NCBI RefSeq assembly: GCF_001949145.1
Contig: NW_019091706.1
Coordinates: 54,229 to 107,724 of the forward strand
Direction: 5' to 3'
Source: Acanthaster planci
Taxonomy: Eukaryota; Echinodermata; Asteroidea; Valvatida; Acanthasteridae
Length of the DNA stretch: 53,496 bases
Below, one piece after another: positions 38,001 through 49,849 of the stretch (positions are counted from its first letter, which is position 1; every line of letters starts with the position of its first letter). The notes beneath the pieces are model-generated. The model did not search any database. It was not told the DNA's origin and saw only the letters and a list, made by a program, of their open reading frames with translations. Both the position numbers and the translations under genes were made by a program.

Positions 38001-40615
38001 ATCAAAAACCATCTCAGTGGATATTCCAACAATATAACCCGCTCACCAGTGGCGGATCCAACATATAGCCATCCATTCCGTGTCATAAATCTGGATCACA
38101 ATCAACAAGGCCTACTCCCCCAAACCCATCCAACGTCGATAGCTACTATTTACCCTAAGGTCACGTCGTGCCAAGTTACATCCAACCCAAAGAGCCAGTT
38201 AGGAATTTGAACAGCTCATGCCCAGTACGAGACTATTCGGGATGAGCTAGGCCCCTACACGCGGGAGCGATAGTCTGTCCTATCAGCGCGGCCATACTCT
38301 GACTCACGCGTGCGCTTTGTTCCGGAAAAACCTTGGCTTTTCCAATTTCCAACAGGCTCTTTCCATCTTAACCATTCCATTTTCTCTGTACAAATTGCTA
38401 CGCATTTCATCCCATCCTTCTGAGTACAGTGTGTTGAGTCTTCTGTTCGCGTCTATGACTTGCGCATAACCTAGTTTGTCGAGGTTTTTGTTTGTCCTTT
38501 TTGTCAAGAAGCTATTGTTTTCTCACATTATTCATAACTGGTCCGTCAAGACGCAACACACTACTTTCCTTTACCATCACACCTTCTCATGTGATCATCC
38601 TATTCCATCCCCTCCTTTTGCTCTCTTCCTCACATCTCATCCCACCTAAAACATGTCATCCCATATCATTCTTCAAACTCATTCAATCTCATCTCATTCC
38701 ATGCAATTCTATCCAGCCAGTACCATCCTTTCCCATCTTGTGATTCCATCCAATCTCGCCCTGTCCCGTTTCTTCTTATCACTTCCTATCCTGCCCCGTC
38801 CCGTCCTGTTCCGTCCCGTCCTGTCCTGTCCTGTCTGATGCACCCAGTCACATCCCATCTCATCACACTCCATTCTGTTATTTATTATTACTTGAAATAG
38901 ACGTTAAACGAATACGAAAGGACTTACCAACTCTCACAACATTAAAGAAGCCGACGATGAGAGCTGCACTGTGATATAGAGGCAGAGAAAGATACAACAC
39001 ATCCACACTGTTCAGCCCAAGTGATGCTTGCATGTACGATCCAATCAACTGCTGCGTATGAGGGCATTTCGCCGGCTTAGGAAGACCTAGGTGCAAAAGC
39101 GGAATGTTCATCGATAATGCATTGAATTGTAAAGACGCTATAGGCCTCCAGCTGGACCAAGAGAAGGCGCTATTTTCTTGGCAACTGAGGCTTCTATTAC
39201 CCGAACTGAACTTCGCTGGTTCTAAGACTGAGAAATGCACGCGTCGCGGTAGCATCACTTCCAACAAATGAAATTCTCCAGACCAACCCATCTCTTTTCA
39301 ACCGTTGAGGGGGGTTTTACTCGAGGCAAATTCCAACGAGAAACACCAAATTGATTTTGAAACAAGTACATGTATTTTAAAGTTTTGCTAATGCACTTGT
39401 CTTTATAGTATAAGGATTTTTCATGTTAGAGAGTTTCTCAAATCTTATAGTCTGATTTGTAAGTATGACTTAAAAGCTTGGATACTACTTTTTTGTGGTC
39501 TGAGAGTTTGTGAAAATCAGAAAGTTACTTGAGTGGCTCTCTTGAGCCCACAATGTCCAGCTTAGTACTGGTCCTGGCATAGTGCCTCAACCAGCAAACC
39601 TTCTGGAATCGGCAGGCCGGTTCACACTAAGCAGCAGTAACCCCGAGGAAAGAGTTTTAAAATGTAATTTCGGGGAGGTGCTGTATTTTTGGTGCAACAC
39701 TCTCCCAACACAAAGTATCCCCCCAAATATTAAAAAAAGAAAAAGAAAAAAGTTCTTTTAAAACACGCCTACCGCTTGTCCCCGAAGTGAAGATGTACAG
39801 TGCATCGTCCTGGGCCCGCTGCTGATCTCGGACACTCCTTGGTATAGGATCACTGCTCTCATTCAACGTCTTCACATCAACTGGAATCATTCCCAAGGGA
39901 AGATCCTGATCAAGATCGTTCCCTACAACCCAGACCTTAGCACCGAGGGCTTTGAGTTCGGGCATCAGGTCAGCTAAGGCTTTCACGAGACGGTCATCTA
40001 AAAAGGGGTGATATGGACGTGTAAATGCATTTTGTATCAGGAATGTGTCGCTAACACTTTAACTCGAATTGACAGGTTGGTGTTAAAGTTGTTAGAGCGG
40101 TAATGCTTACCATTTCCACACGCAATCATCTTCATGCTGCAGGCTTTGATGCAATGAAGGAGGACATCACCTTTCAGGTTGTAGTTTAACAGCGCGATTC
40201 TCAGCCCTACCTTGTTGAAAGCCAGCCACGACACAATGAAAGTGGGCTCGTTCTGCATGAATATCGCCACGGTGTTCATACAAGCTGCCACCTCGCTTCG
40301 CTGGACAAAGTGGGCGAGTTGGTTAGCCTGTCTGTCCAGTTCAGCGTATGTGAGTATTTCATCTTTGTACAGGATGAACTCTTTATCCGGGATTCGCCTC
40401 GCGTGGGCTTCAAAGACGTCAATGACTCTGACATTCTTGCTCAGCAATGTTTCGATTTCTCTGATCGTACGAAGACGTTTGCAAAGTTCCAGCAGGTCTG
40501 CAAAGATAGTTGCACCATACTTAAGACGCAGGAACCCGGCAACTGCGAAGGGAATTCCTGCAGCAGTCGCAGCGGCCACACCGAGCATCCGGCGGTTGAT
40601 TGGAATTCCCGACAT
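35056..40615 (-). CDS. SLC27A2-like: gene 4: SLC27A2-like acyl-CoA synthetase / fatty acid transport protein, 636 aa, 9 exons
   Basis: Exons in coding order: 40111-40615, 39773-39997, 38928-39086, 37768-37889, 37286-37486, 36967-37060, 35776-35974, 35586-35683 and 35056-35363. The frame is open for 636 residues with GT-AG introns. The start MSGIPINRR at 40615 aligns with genes 3 and 5; an open frame continues upstream, but the longer N-terminus has no counterpart. Seen: hydrophobic helix ([15 protein letters not shown]), P-loop TSGTSG at 239-244 (Ser in place of the second Thr), [27 protein letters not shown] and terminal ARL, an accepted PTS1 variant. Exon 1 carries ARRIPDK where relatives have VKQTPDK. 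Intron 3 contains a long pyrimidine-rich tract. Introns 5 and 3 each contain one copy of a dispersed repeat. Confidence 0.92.
36640..36790. repeat. dispersed repeat, copy A, gene 4 intron 6
   Basis: The segment starting GAGCCAGTTGGGTATT contains AACAGCGCATGCTCAGTAC, GATAGTCTGTTCTATCAGTGC and TTTGTTCCTGCAAAA. It matches 38188-38345 in the same order and orientation with many substitutions. A shorter relative occurs at about 18405-18495. It is non-coding and probably an old SINE- or MITE-type element. Confidence 0.6.
38188..38345. repeat. dispersed repeat, copy B, gene 4 intron 3
   Basis: Counterpart of 36640-36790: GAGCCAGTTAGGAATT, AACAGCTCATGCCCAGTAC, GATAGTCTGTCCTATCAGCGC and TTTGTTCCGGAAAA occur in the same order. 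Two copies in introns 3 and 6 of one gene could permit recombination between them. Confidence 0.6.
38530..38880. repeat. pyrimidine-rich degenerate satellite, gene 4 intron 3
   Basis: On the plus strand this stretch is dominated by C and T with recurrent CATCCCAT/CCATTCCA words, ending in runs of CCGTCC/CTGTCC (38798-38836). On the coding (minus) strand it is purine-rich. A similar composition recurs at 49850-50115 and weakly at 45830-45930. It resembles degenerate minisatellite; no coding content. Confidence 0.65.
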
Positions 40616-41037
40616 AACTGAATAAATTTCACGGTCTGCACTCAAGTATAGTCCCTGCGCACCACCTTGCAAAATAGTTGAGGTAAGGTTATCGGTCTTT
40701 TAACCCTTTCCAATGAGTTCGACTTTGTACACTTGAAGCCAATTATTGTTGAGGTTATTTAAAGTGCATGTCTGTAATTGTAACTATATTGTACTCTCTC
40801 TGCCACACTTGCTATCAGGGATCGATTCAGGCACACCTGGAGAATTACTTGTAGAGAGAAGTACACTGACATAGGAATACTTTGAAATAAATCGACTTCC
40901 ACAAGGAATTAAAATACTTGGGAATTTGCGCAGTCACGACGTGCTGGACAAGAAGACACATTAATTTGGGCACTCATGACAAAAGAACAAACAAACAAAC
41001 TGACCAGTTACCTATCTATGAGGAGTTATGCATTTAT
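40616..41037. other. 5' flank of gene 4
   Basis: About 420 bp between the gene 4 start codon and the transposon-like segment. It presumably contains the 5' UTR and promoter. I see no TATA box or named site. Confidence 0.4.
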
Positions 41038-42393
41038 CACTGGCGTATCCTGCAGGGGCAGGGGAAAGGTGCAAGTTGCCCTGTGCATGTTGCAAATTCT
41101 TTTGTTCTTTTTATAAGGAATTGAAAAATTATATAATGATATATAAATAACTATCTGTTAATATAGATTTCTAAAGCAAAAATTTGAAATCTTGTTTTCA
41201 AATGCAATGTTGATGGCAATGTTAATTTAAGAATCGAGTACTACCGCCTTTCAAGGGGATCTTTTATGGTGAAGAAATGGAATGCTGATTTTTGGAAATA
41301 AATCATCCCCCCCCTTCCAAAGCTTGGATATGCCTCTGGCACGCACATGTCAAAATACACAGCTAGGCTAAGTGCTAGTAAGTAAAATGATAGTTTCCAG
41401 CAGAGAATCGAAGTGTTCTGCAATTCCCTTCCTTGGTGGGAAGCATGGATTGATAGCCCCGTTTTGGTTTTAGTTGCATTATACATCTCTACTGAATTCC
41501 TTTCCAGGCGTAGACGTGGGTTTTTGCAGCTTTCCATTCTCTGGTATTTGTTTAACCTTTTAGGTTTTTAGTCGTCGATTCTTGATTCGTTTCTTTGTTT
41601 TTTTTCGGTGAGCTCAAGATCGTCGTTGGTGTCGTCTTTTGGTCTCTATGTTTTGATTTTTTTAAGACAGTGTTGGTGCATTTTGTCATGTGAGTCGTTT
41701 CACAATACTTGCCAGACACTCGCTGTACTTCTGAATGCCAGACTGTTTCACCAAGCGGATTTTCATTCTTGCTTTGGATATCAGTGGAACGAAGTGCATT
41801 TGTCAATATATATCTTGTAAAGGAGATTGTACACTATAACACAGATCTGTCATGTCATCTCTCAGCAATTAACAGACATGCGATTCAATATCATAACTCA
41901 CAGTCAAATGAATTCTTTAACTAATTTGCAAGGACTCACCAGAATTCGGGTGAAATGAGTTAAGGCGAGGTGCCGGTCAATTGAGATCATTTTTTTCTGT
42001 AGTGTGTTAGAACCGACATATTAAAAACAAACTTTAATAAACTACATGTACTTTACATTTTGATGAACTTACTACACTCAGTGCTGTACCAGCCAAGAAG
42101 CAGCGTATCCAGCTTTTGGTGTCAGGGGTGGGATAGCATTGAAAGCGAATGCTACGTCGGGCTCATTCAAGTTGATGATGAATGTTGGGGGAGGAAAATA
42201 TCACAAGCCTTACTCACGGTCCTCACATCCTTGCTTTTATTTCTTGGTGTTGTTTTCCTAAGGGTTTGCTAATATTTGACAAATAAATATACCGATTACT
42301 TTCTTTCCAACTCACCTATGAAGTACTCTAAATATAAAAATCCGTTTGGGGGGCCTGCAAGTTCCCACCCCGCCCCCGCTGGATACGCCACTG
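41038..42393. mobile_element. probable TIR transposon remnant between genes 4 and 5
   Basis: The left end CACTGGCGTATCCTGCAGG and the right end, read as reverse complement CAGTGGCGTATCCAGCGG, both continue into a G-rich block and a CAAGTTGC/AACTTGC word, giving imperfect terminal repeats of about 40 bp around 1.36 kb. CAGTGGCG-type ends are common in hAT-like elements. I found no matching 8-bp target duplication and no transposase domain; open frames at 41552-41806 (minus) and 42060-42272 (plus) are short and unrecognised. A decayed or non-autonomous element is the likeliest reading. Confidence 0.5.
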
Positions 42394-42764
42394 CAGCCAA
42401 GGGTGGGCAACTATTACTTATTACTATAAAAAAATACTCTGCCAGTGATTAAAATAAAGTATTAGTGAGACCATGCGACAGACAGTAGTGGTGGCCTTAA
42501 AATGATTGTTCTCATTTGAACTAGCCCTCATAGATTGAAGCCCTTTTCTTATTTGAATTTATGAATCTGCAAAATATGAGCCATATGCAAGGCCAAAATT
42601 TGTAGTGGTATGAGATAAATTAGGCACCATTTTTAGAACATTGCCAAGTTAGGCCTAAGGACCAATTTGATGTCCGTGTTTGGTAGATTTTTATCTGATG
42701 AAGCATGACAGGTTACACGATTTTAGTTGTTTTCTCTGTTAGCATTTACCTATCTCTTCATTGT

Positions 42765-45700
42765 TTATAGTCTGGCATTCCCAAGAACGATTCTTTGCAT
42801 GGCCTCGTTGTCCAAGGGTGCGTAAGTCTTCTTCTCCTCATCCATGAAGAAGAGAGGGTCAGATATGACATTGGGGTCAAATCCCTCACGGGCGAGGTCA
42901 GTCTTCTTGTGTTTGAATGTACCTGTGATGTCCATCTCTCCTACGATTCGCAGAAACTTTGGACATGCGTAGAGCGGCAATGACCTGACCACGTGATCGT
43001 AGAAGGCCTTTGGGTCAAAATGATAGTCCTTCTTGAAGACGACTGCCCCCATACCTGCCTTTCCGTCGCAACCTGAAATCGAAAGAAATTCTCAAAGTAA
43101 ATAAAAATAGATTACCAACTGACTCGAGAATCGTAGAGCAGTGGAAACAATATCAAATCACCTCAACCAACAACATACCACACCATTTTGGTATCGTGGC
43201 AAATCGACCATCCGGCTATGATTATCACGTACAGAAAATACAAACAGAAAGGCAAAAGTAACGTTCCTTCAACAATGGTAAATGCTTGCCCCGAGCGCCA
43301 TCCCCGCTGGATGTGCCTTCATATCAGACCGAACTATGGACTACACGCCTGATGTGTCTACAGCGAAAACAATTCCTACCTGGGACCTCCACGCCATACA
43401 CGTTGCTTTCCTGTATGCCCGGGTATTGGTTCAAGATTTGAGATACCTCTGTTGTCGCAACATTCTCACCTTTCCATCTGTAGAGGAGGGAAATGGTAAT
43501 GTAACTTTATATTCTATATAAAACAGTCTGATTTTTTCAAGGTTGGAAAAAAGGTATTTATAGGACGCGCCTTCCTACCTGAAAGTGTCTCCAAGTCTGT
43601 CCTTGAAATAAAGGTAACCATCTTTGTCGTGGACCATCAAATCTCCAGAGTTGAAGAATAGGTCGCCACTTTTCTTGACATTTCTGACAAGTTTCTTTTC
43701 ATGCGCACTCTCCGGGGCCAGGTAGCCGTGGAAGGAGTCCTCGTCCTTGAGTCGAAATAGCATCAGTCCAGTCTCGCCTGCACGTTCAAAATTCAGAAAG
43801 ATCTTTACCTGGTCGTGGCTTGTATCAGATAACTAAGACAGTTTGAAAAGGTTGATAATAATCATAGAGCTGCATAAAAATTCAGTATAGCTCTATGATT
43901 GTTAAACAGTTATTTACCTTTTCATTTTGCTCTGATTTTTGCCGCACGATTATTCCGAAATTCATTCTATTTTAACAAGGGAAATTGGGTTTCGATTGTT
44001 CACAAATTATCGAGGATACATGCAAGCCGTGACAAAATCTTCAGTGAGAGGATTGCCTCGGGAAAAAAACAAATAACATACCACCTTTCTTAGTTCCTCT
44101 TCACTTTTCAGTACCACCTTTCTTAGTTCCTCTTCACTTGTCAGTAAAGTTTTATATAACTAATCCGCACATATATGCGTTCTGAAACTTCCAATGCACG
44201 TGCACTCGGCAAGTCACAACACCTGATCGAGTTAGCGACTTTGTCACGGGAGCTTACGCGCTACTGATTACAAGCTCTTCCCATTGGATGAACACTAACG
44301 TTGCGCGTTAATTAACTACCAAATTCCATGGTAAATTAAGTGTAACTCCATGAGCGGTAGAGGTGGTTTAAACATACATGACGTCGCAATTATAAACTCT
44401 GACTTCGAGGTCAATTGTTAAACCCTTACTGCAATGTGAGCTAAATCCTCCTTTGGGCTGCATAACACAGTCAGGAGAGAGTTTTTACGTACCTGGAGGC
44501 GTGAGGATACATTTCCCGCCTGGACCACGAAGTGGTTGAGCTGTCTCTAGGTCACACTGAACAAGGACTACGATGTCAGTTAATGCCTGTTCAAAATAAT
44601 GTCAATAATTAATATTTCGGCTGGCTATAGTTGCGAAGTCAATAAAAAAAGTGAATTTATTTGACTTCATGTAGCAGTTACAGTTAAAACGTACTGTGTT
44701 GAGGAAATAGGCACACACGACGAAAACCTTTCACAAGACTTCACAAACCCTATCTTGCCTAAACATAAAATTTTACAGTAAGATTCCTACCCTGTAAATG
44801 CCATGATATCTTCCGACACTCCCTATTTTGCCGCCATTGTTCGTCAAACCGAACGGCGTTTCGGTGGCTCCGTAGGATTCAACGATGCGGCCGATGTTGA
44901 ATCGCTTTTGAAACTCCGCCCAAGTATCGGCCCGTAGGCCGTTGCCAATAGCATAGTGGATTTTGTGAGGGTACTTGCCATCATCAGAACGCTGTTTGTT
45001 GAGACAAAGAGAAAAATTAATATCACCCCCAAGCAAAAAAAAGTCTTGTGCTTAAAGTGTCAATAACAGGGCAGAAGACGAAACTGTAACATTTAAATAC
45101 GTGGCAAACGTCAATTTCTAAATCTGGTATTTGTGGGCATGACACTCGCCACAAGTTTTCCGGGGGGCAAGCTATTATTTTATGGTGGGAGAATTTCAAG
45201 TGGGAAAAACTCTTATCAGCCCAAAAGCGCAGATGTATAAAGAACACCAGGAGGGTCAATTTTGAGGGCTTTGTATCTTTTTTCCATACAACTTCGTGAT
45301 ATTCGTCCCGTTTCATCTCTATTTTTTTTTCAGTTCTTTCGCTTCCCCTTTTTCCTTTTTTTTAATTTCCAATTATTAACAGCACTTCCTTACACTGCCC
45401 CCAACGCTTATATCTGCAGGTGTAAATGAAGGTAGAATGTTCAGGTCCAAGATTAATTCAACTTATAATGTCACTTACCGGTGGCTGCGTCAGTAGGTAA
45501 CGGCAAATCTCCCCGATGTAATGGATGACTGTGGCACGGTATCTGCGGACATCATCCCAGAATCTCCGAGCTGAGAAGTCACTCAAGACAATGGTTCCCC
45601 CTTTAAAGAAAGACAGAAGGACAGATGGATGTAAATAGCTAGATAACAGATCTAGTGACGTGTATAATAAGGAAACGCAACTCAAAATTAACACATCTTG

Positions 45701-47624
45701 GTGCATCCTATCTAGTAACGCCTAGCCTGTAAATATTGTCCAGTCCACGGGATACTACTTTCTATCCCTTGTACCAGGCTATGGAGGCAGTTCAAAGCGC
45801 CTGTATTGTATGTTCAGACACTTTACCAAGGCCCATCCATCAAATCCGTTTTCCTTACAATTGCTCTCTAGCTTTTCCATCACCTATTGCCACCTCTCGT
45901 GCCTCGATCCCAACCACCTCACCTTGTTTCACCACATTTATTACATTTCATTGGATATGGGCACAAATCCCCGGGGGATGATGGCATATAGATGCCACCT
46001 TTAGAGAACAGTGCTTTTGTTCCACAAGGTACGCACAAATGAGGTTTCCCTGTGGAACAAAAAACTGCTCTGCAATATGGCTACCACGCAAATCCTCTAT
46101 ACCCCCAACACTTTCTGACCGGGGAGATGGGCAATCGAATCACCCCCCCTCCCCTTCCTTTTTTCGTGGTGAGAAAAATTATTAATTCGGAATTTTTCGG
46201 ACTTCCAATCAACAAAAATGCACTCGATATGACCGGACAAGGAAAACAAGTTTTAAAAAACCAAAAATATGCCAAACCCCATCAGTCGCGCCTTGTTCCA
46301 TTTTAAACTGAAGCTTTGGGAATGACTCACCGACTCGCACAACATTAAAGAGGCCGACAACAAGTGCAGCGCTATGATACAACGGTAGAGTGGTGTACAG
46401 CACATCCTGGCTGTTCATTCCAAGTTGGGCTTGAGCGTAGGAACCACCTAATTGACGAGTATGGGGAAATTTGGCTGGCTTGGGTAGACCTACATCAAAG
46501 GAAAGATCCAAGGTTACTCGGACCAGCGTGAGACTTCTGCCATATCACTGTGTCCCCACGCGGACTCCTGTGCTTGCTTTGTTTCCCAATGGCCTTGGCT
46601 CTTTTGAATTTTATAAATTGGCTCATTACGAGTGTCGTTGCCAATGGCCTTTTAAAGCTTCCTTAATCTTTTAATTTTAAAGACTCCCTTTACTTGAAAA
46701 ATCTTTTACCTGTGATTGGTGAAATACTGAATTCGAGGCTCACTGAGCTCAAGAAATATTCGAAAATAAAACAAGTGTTTGGGAAGTGTGTATACCGGTG
46801 GTTCCCGAAGTGAAGATGTAGAGTGCATCGTCCAGGACCGACTGCTGGTCTCGCACACTCCTTGGTAAAGGATCACTGCTCTCATTCAACGTCTTCACAT
46901 CAACTGGAATCATTCCCAAGGGAAGATCCTGATCAAGATCCTTCCCGACAACCCAGACCTTAACACCGAGGGCTTGGAGCTTGGGCATCAGGTCATCTTG
47001 GGCTTTCAAGAGACGGTCATCTAAAAGATGGAAATAAAAGTCAAAACTGCGAGTATATTCCAGCTGACTTGTAGCATAATATCAATCATAGAATTGGAGG
47101 AGCACGTTTCAATGCTTACCCTTTCCACACGCAATCATCTTCACGCTGCAGGCTTTGATGCAATGAAGGAGGGAATCACCTTTCAGGTTGTAGTTTAACA
47201 GCGCGATTCTCAGCCCTAGCTTGTTGAAAGCCAGCCACGACACGACGAAAGTGGGCTCGTTCTGCATGAATATCGCCACCGTGTCCATACAAGCTGCCAC
47301 CTCGCTTCGCTGGACAAAGTGGGCGAGTTGGTTAGCCTGTCTGTCCAGTTCACCGTAGGTGAGTACCTCATCTTTGTACAGGATGAACACTTTATCTGGG
47401 GTTTGTTTCACGTGTGCCTCAAAGAAGTCAATGACTTTGAAGTTACTCTTTAGCAAGGCTTCAATTTCTGTCAAAAGATTTAGACCCCTGCGAATATCCA
47501 GCAGGTCTAGAAAGACCGTCGGACCGTACTTCAGGCGCAGGAACCCAGCAACTGCTACGGGAATGCCCGCTACCATCGCAGCGGCCGCACCAAGTACCTG
47601 GCGGTTGATTGGAAAGTCCGACAT
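42765..47624 (-). CDS. SLC27A2-like: gene 5: SLC27A2-like acyl-CoA synthetase / fatty acid transport protein, 636 aa, 9 exons
   Basis: Exons in coding order: 47120-47624, 46796-47020, 46331-46489, 45479-45600, 44791-44991, 44493-44586, 43579-43777, 43380-43477 and 42765-43072. The frame is open for 636 residues. The start MSDFPINRQ at 47624 aligns with genes 3 and 4. Seen: hydrophobic helix ([16 protein letters not shown]), P-loop TSGTTG at 239-244 followed by LPK, ESYGATE (Ser where the others have Phe just before YGATE), [19 protein letters not shown] and terminal ARL, a PTS1-type ending. Exons 1-8 resemble genes 3 and 4 most, but the core of exon 9 is nearly identical to gene 2 (see findings). 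Introns are compact compared with genes 1 and 2. Intron 6 contains a 33-bp tandem repeat. Confidence 0.92.
43858..43903. repeat. hairpin-forming inverted repeat, gene 5 intron 6
   Basis: AATCATAGAGCT and AGCTCTATGATT form an exact 12-bp inverted pair separated by about 20 bases. It may be a chance hairpin or the remains of a small element. Confidence 0.5.
44079..44144. repeat. 33-bp tandem duplication, gene 5 intron 6
   Basis: Two adjacent 33-bp units, 44079-44111 and 44112-44144, both beginning TACCACCTTTCTTAGTTCCT, differ at one base (CTTTTCAG against CTTGTCAG). This is a recent local duplication, probably of no coding effect. Confidence 0.9.
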
Positions 47625-49020
47625 GACTGAATATTAATGTACGATGCGGTGTCTAGGTATGTCACTTTGTAATAAGAGAGGAAAAGCCTTCGTATAATGA
47701 AGTTGGATATGGATATCTAACCCTTCGATATAACTTGAACTTTACACACCTGGTTAATCGGGTCATTAAAGTGGCAACTCAAAGTACACGTTTATTTTTA
47801 TCATTCGGCCACCTTGTCGTTGTTGTTTTGTTTCATGTAAATACGTCTTCCAGACAGTGCAACGTATCAACCTTAAAGCCGGCATGGGCATGATCACCAG
47901 TCCTGATCCCAAGCTGTTTAGTAAATCGGTGTGATGTGATAAATGATGTTACTACAAGCGAAATTAAAGGTGATTGGTACAAAAACTGATCGTCTTTCAG
48001 ATGCTTCCTTTGAACTAATTTGACCGCTTTTGAGTAATGCTGCGTATTTTGTCGGGGAGCACAGTGACTTGATTTTACTTCCTGGTTGTTATGTCACATT
48101 TAGGTAAACTTTGAGAACTGGGGAGGTCTCATTTAACATGGGCGTATATCTTCCACAGGAATGATGACACCAACATGAAACCTGGTGCAAATTTGAAGCA
48201 AAAAAATTGTTCAAAATATCGTAAGGCCTCTATAATGTTATAACTTGGAAAATTATGAGCAGTTTAAATCAATCAGAAAGGAAGGAAATCTTTAATAAAC
48301 AACAAAACTAAATGACACCCCACTTTGCACACTGTCAGGGAAGTGGCTGACATGTTAATTAATATTTCAATATTTTCTGGAACAATAAATTCATTTAAGA
48401 ATTGACACAGGCCTACCGAGCCCAACTGTGATGACATTTGTAGCAAATCAAAACAAAGATTTAAAAAAAATTAAAGCCCTCTTGCTGTATATTTTCAATC
48501 CTTTTGCTTATTATGCATTCAAGAAATGGTAACACAGAAACTGAATTACTTTACGAAAATTATAGAAAGGAGGGGGGTTGAGCTGGATCCTTTTTTCAAT
48601 TAGGTATTGAATTATGCACGCATGCTCAGAACAATACGCCAATGCTCAGAACTGGTAACAGGAACGGTATATTTGTGGCCGCCAAGTGTTTCAAAGTTTC
48701 ATAGGGTCTGATTCAGAAGTAGCAACTGGTTGGTTTTTTTTCCGGTGTAATTCTGTTTAACTCTTCGTCAAATAACGACTGGACAATGAGGCAGGGAGGC
48801 CTAGGAATTGACCCATACATCTGGTCACGTTTAAGTAATTTATTCACCCCAGATTTTCAAACATTCTTGTTTCATTTTATAAGCTTTAACGAAGAATGCC
48901 ATTCTCTTCACTTTTCGCCTTTTTTTAACTTGTATTTTCTTTGGCCTTGAGAAAAAAAGAGCTACAAACTTATTTAGTTCTATTCTGATTTTTTTTCTGG
49001 AAAAAGTAGATACAGACTTG
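47625..49020. other. 5' flank of gene 5 and spacer
   Basis: About 1.4 kb, A+T rich, with no SLC27A exon. Exons 6-9 of the decayed sixth copy would be expected here and are absent. Promoter elements for gene 5 presumably lie near 47625 but are not recognisable. Confidence 0.5.
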
Positions 49021-49849
49021 TATATATAAGTCTGGGGTATTTTCCAACGTTCCCGACTTTGCCGTCTAGTTTCAAGGTAGTGTATGTCGCCTCAGTGGCA
49101 CCGTAGAATTCAGAGATGTGACCAATGTTGAATCGCTTCTGAAATTCTACCATATATCGGGCTGCAGACCGTTGCCGTTAGAATAGCGGAGTTTGTGGCT
49201 GTACTTGCCATCATATCAATGTGCTTTTTATTTTGTGGAAAAAGTGGGAGTGAAAAAAAAATTGTAAAAGTGTTTAAGGGGGCTCTCATAGCTAGTCAAA
49301 AATATATCAGTATTAAACCATTACCAATGATTTATTTACAAAAAATAATAGTAGGCCTGTTCAGTCTACCTTCAGTGGATATTTTCATAACGCTCTTTTC
49401 AACAATTATGTTACAGATTTAGTGCTTGAATGTTACAATCACACACCATGCAAGGTAGTAAGCAAATATATATACACTAAAAGTCGGGGCTCGATCCGAA
49501 ACAACATGACTCTCCAAATTCACATGTTGGCCCTGCAAAAGACGAATCACAATACACACTTGAAGGGTGACCCTTCTTAGTTTCGGATACCCGTCACGAT
49601 TTTTCGTCTAGCTCCCATCCAATTCAAACCTTTGACTGGTTCGACCCCTTCCACCCCATTCTAGTTTGTGCATGGGATTGGTGGGTTGTTGATCATGTGA
49701 ACTATTAACTTGTCGCAAAGGGCGATACGGCAACATGAAAAAATCAGAAACTCCACTCTACCATTAAATTGAAATTCCATTTGTCTGTCACAAAAATTTC
49801 TGAATTGGGATTTATTTAGACACTGAACAAAGTACAACAAATGCTTCAC

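Noticed and set aside
40616-40672. Upstream extension of gene 4 (extra codons before MSGIP)
   Set aside because: The extension has no counterpart in genes 3 and 5, whose start codons align with MSGIP at 40615.
49630-49660. GGTTCGACCCC tRNA T-arm-like word
   Set aside because: No cloverleaf, acceptor stem or RNA polymerase III A box fits around it.
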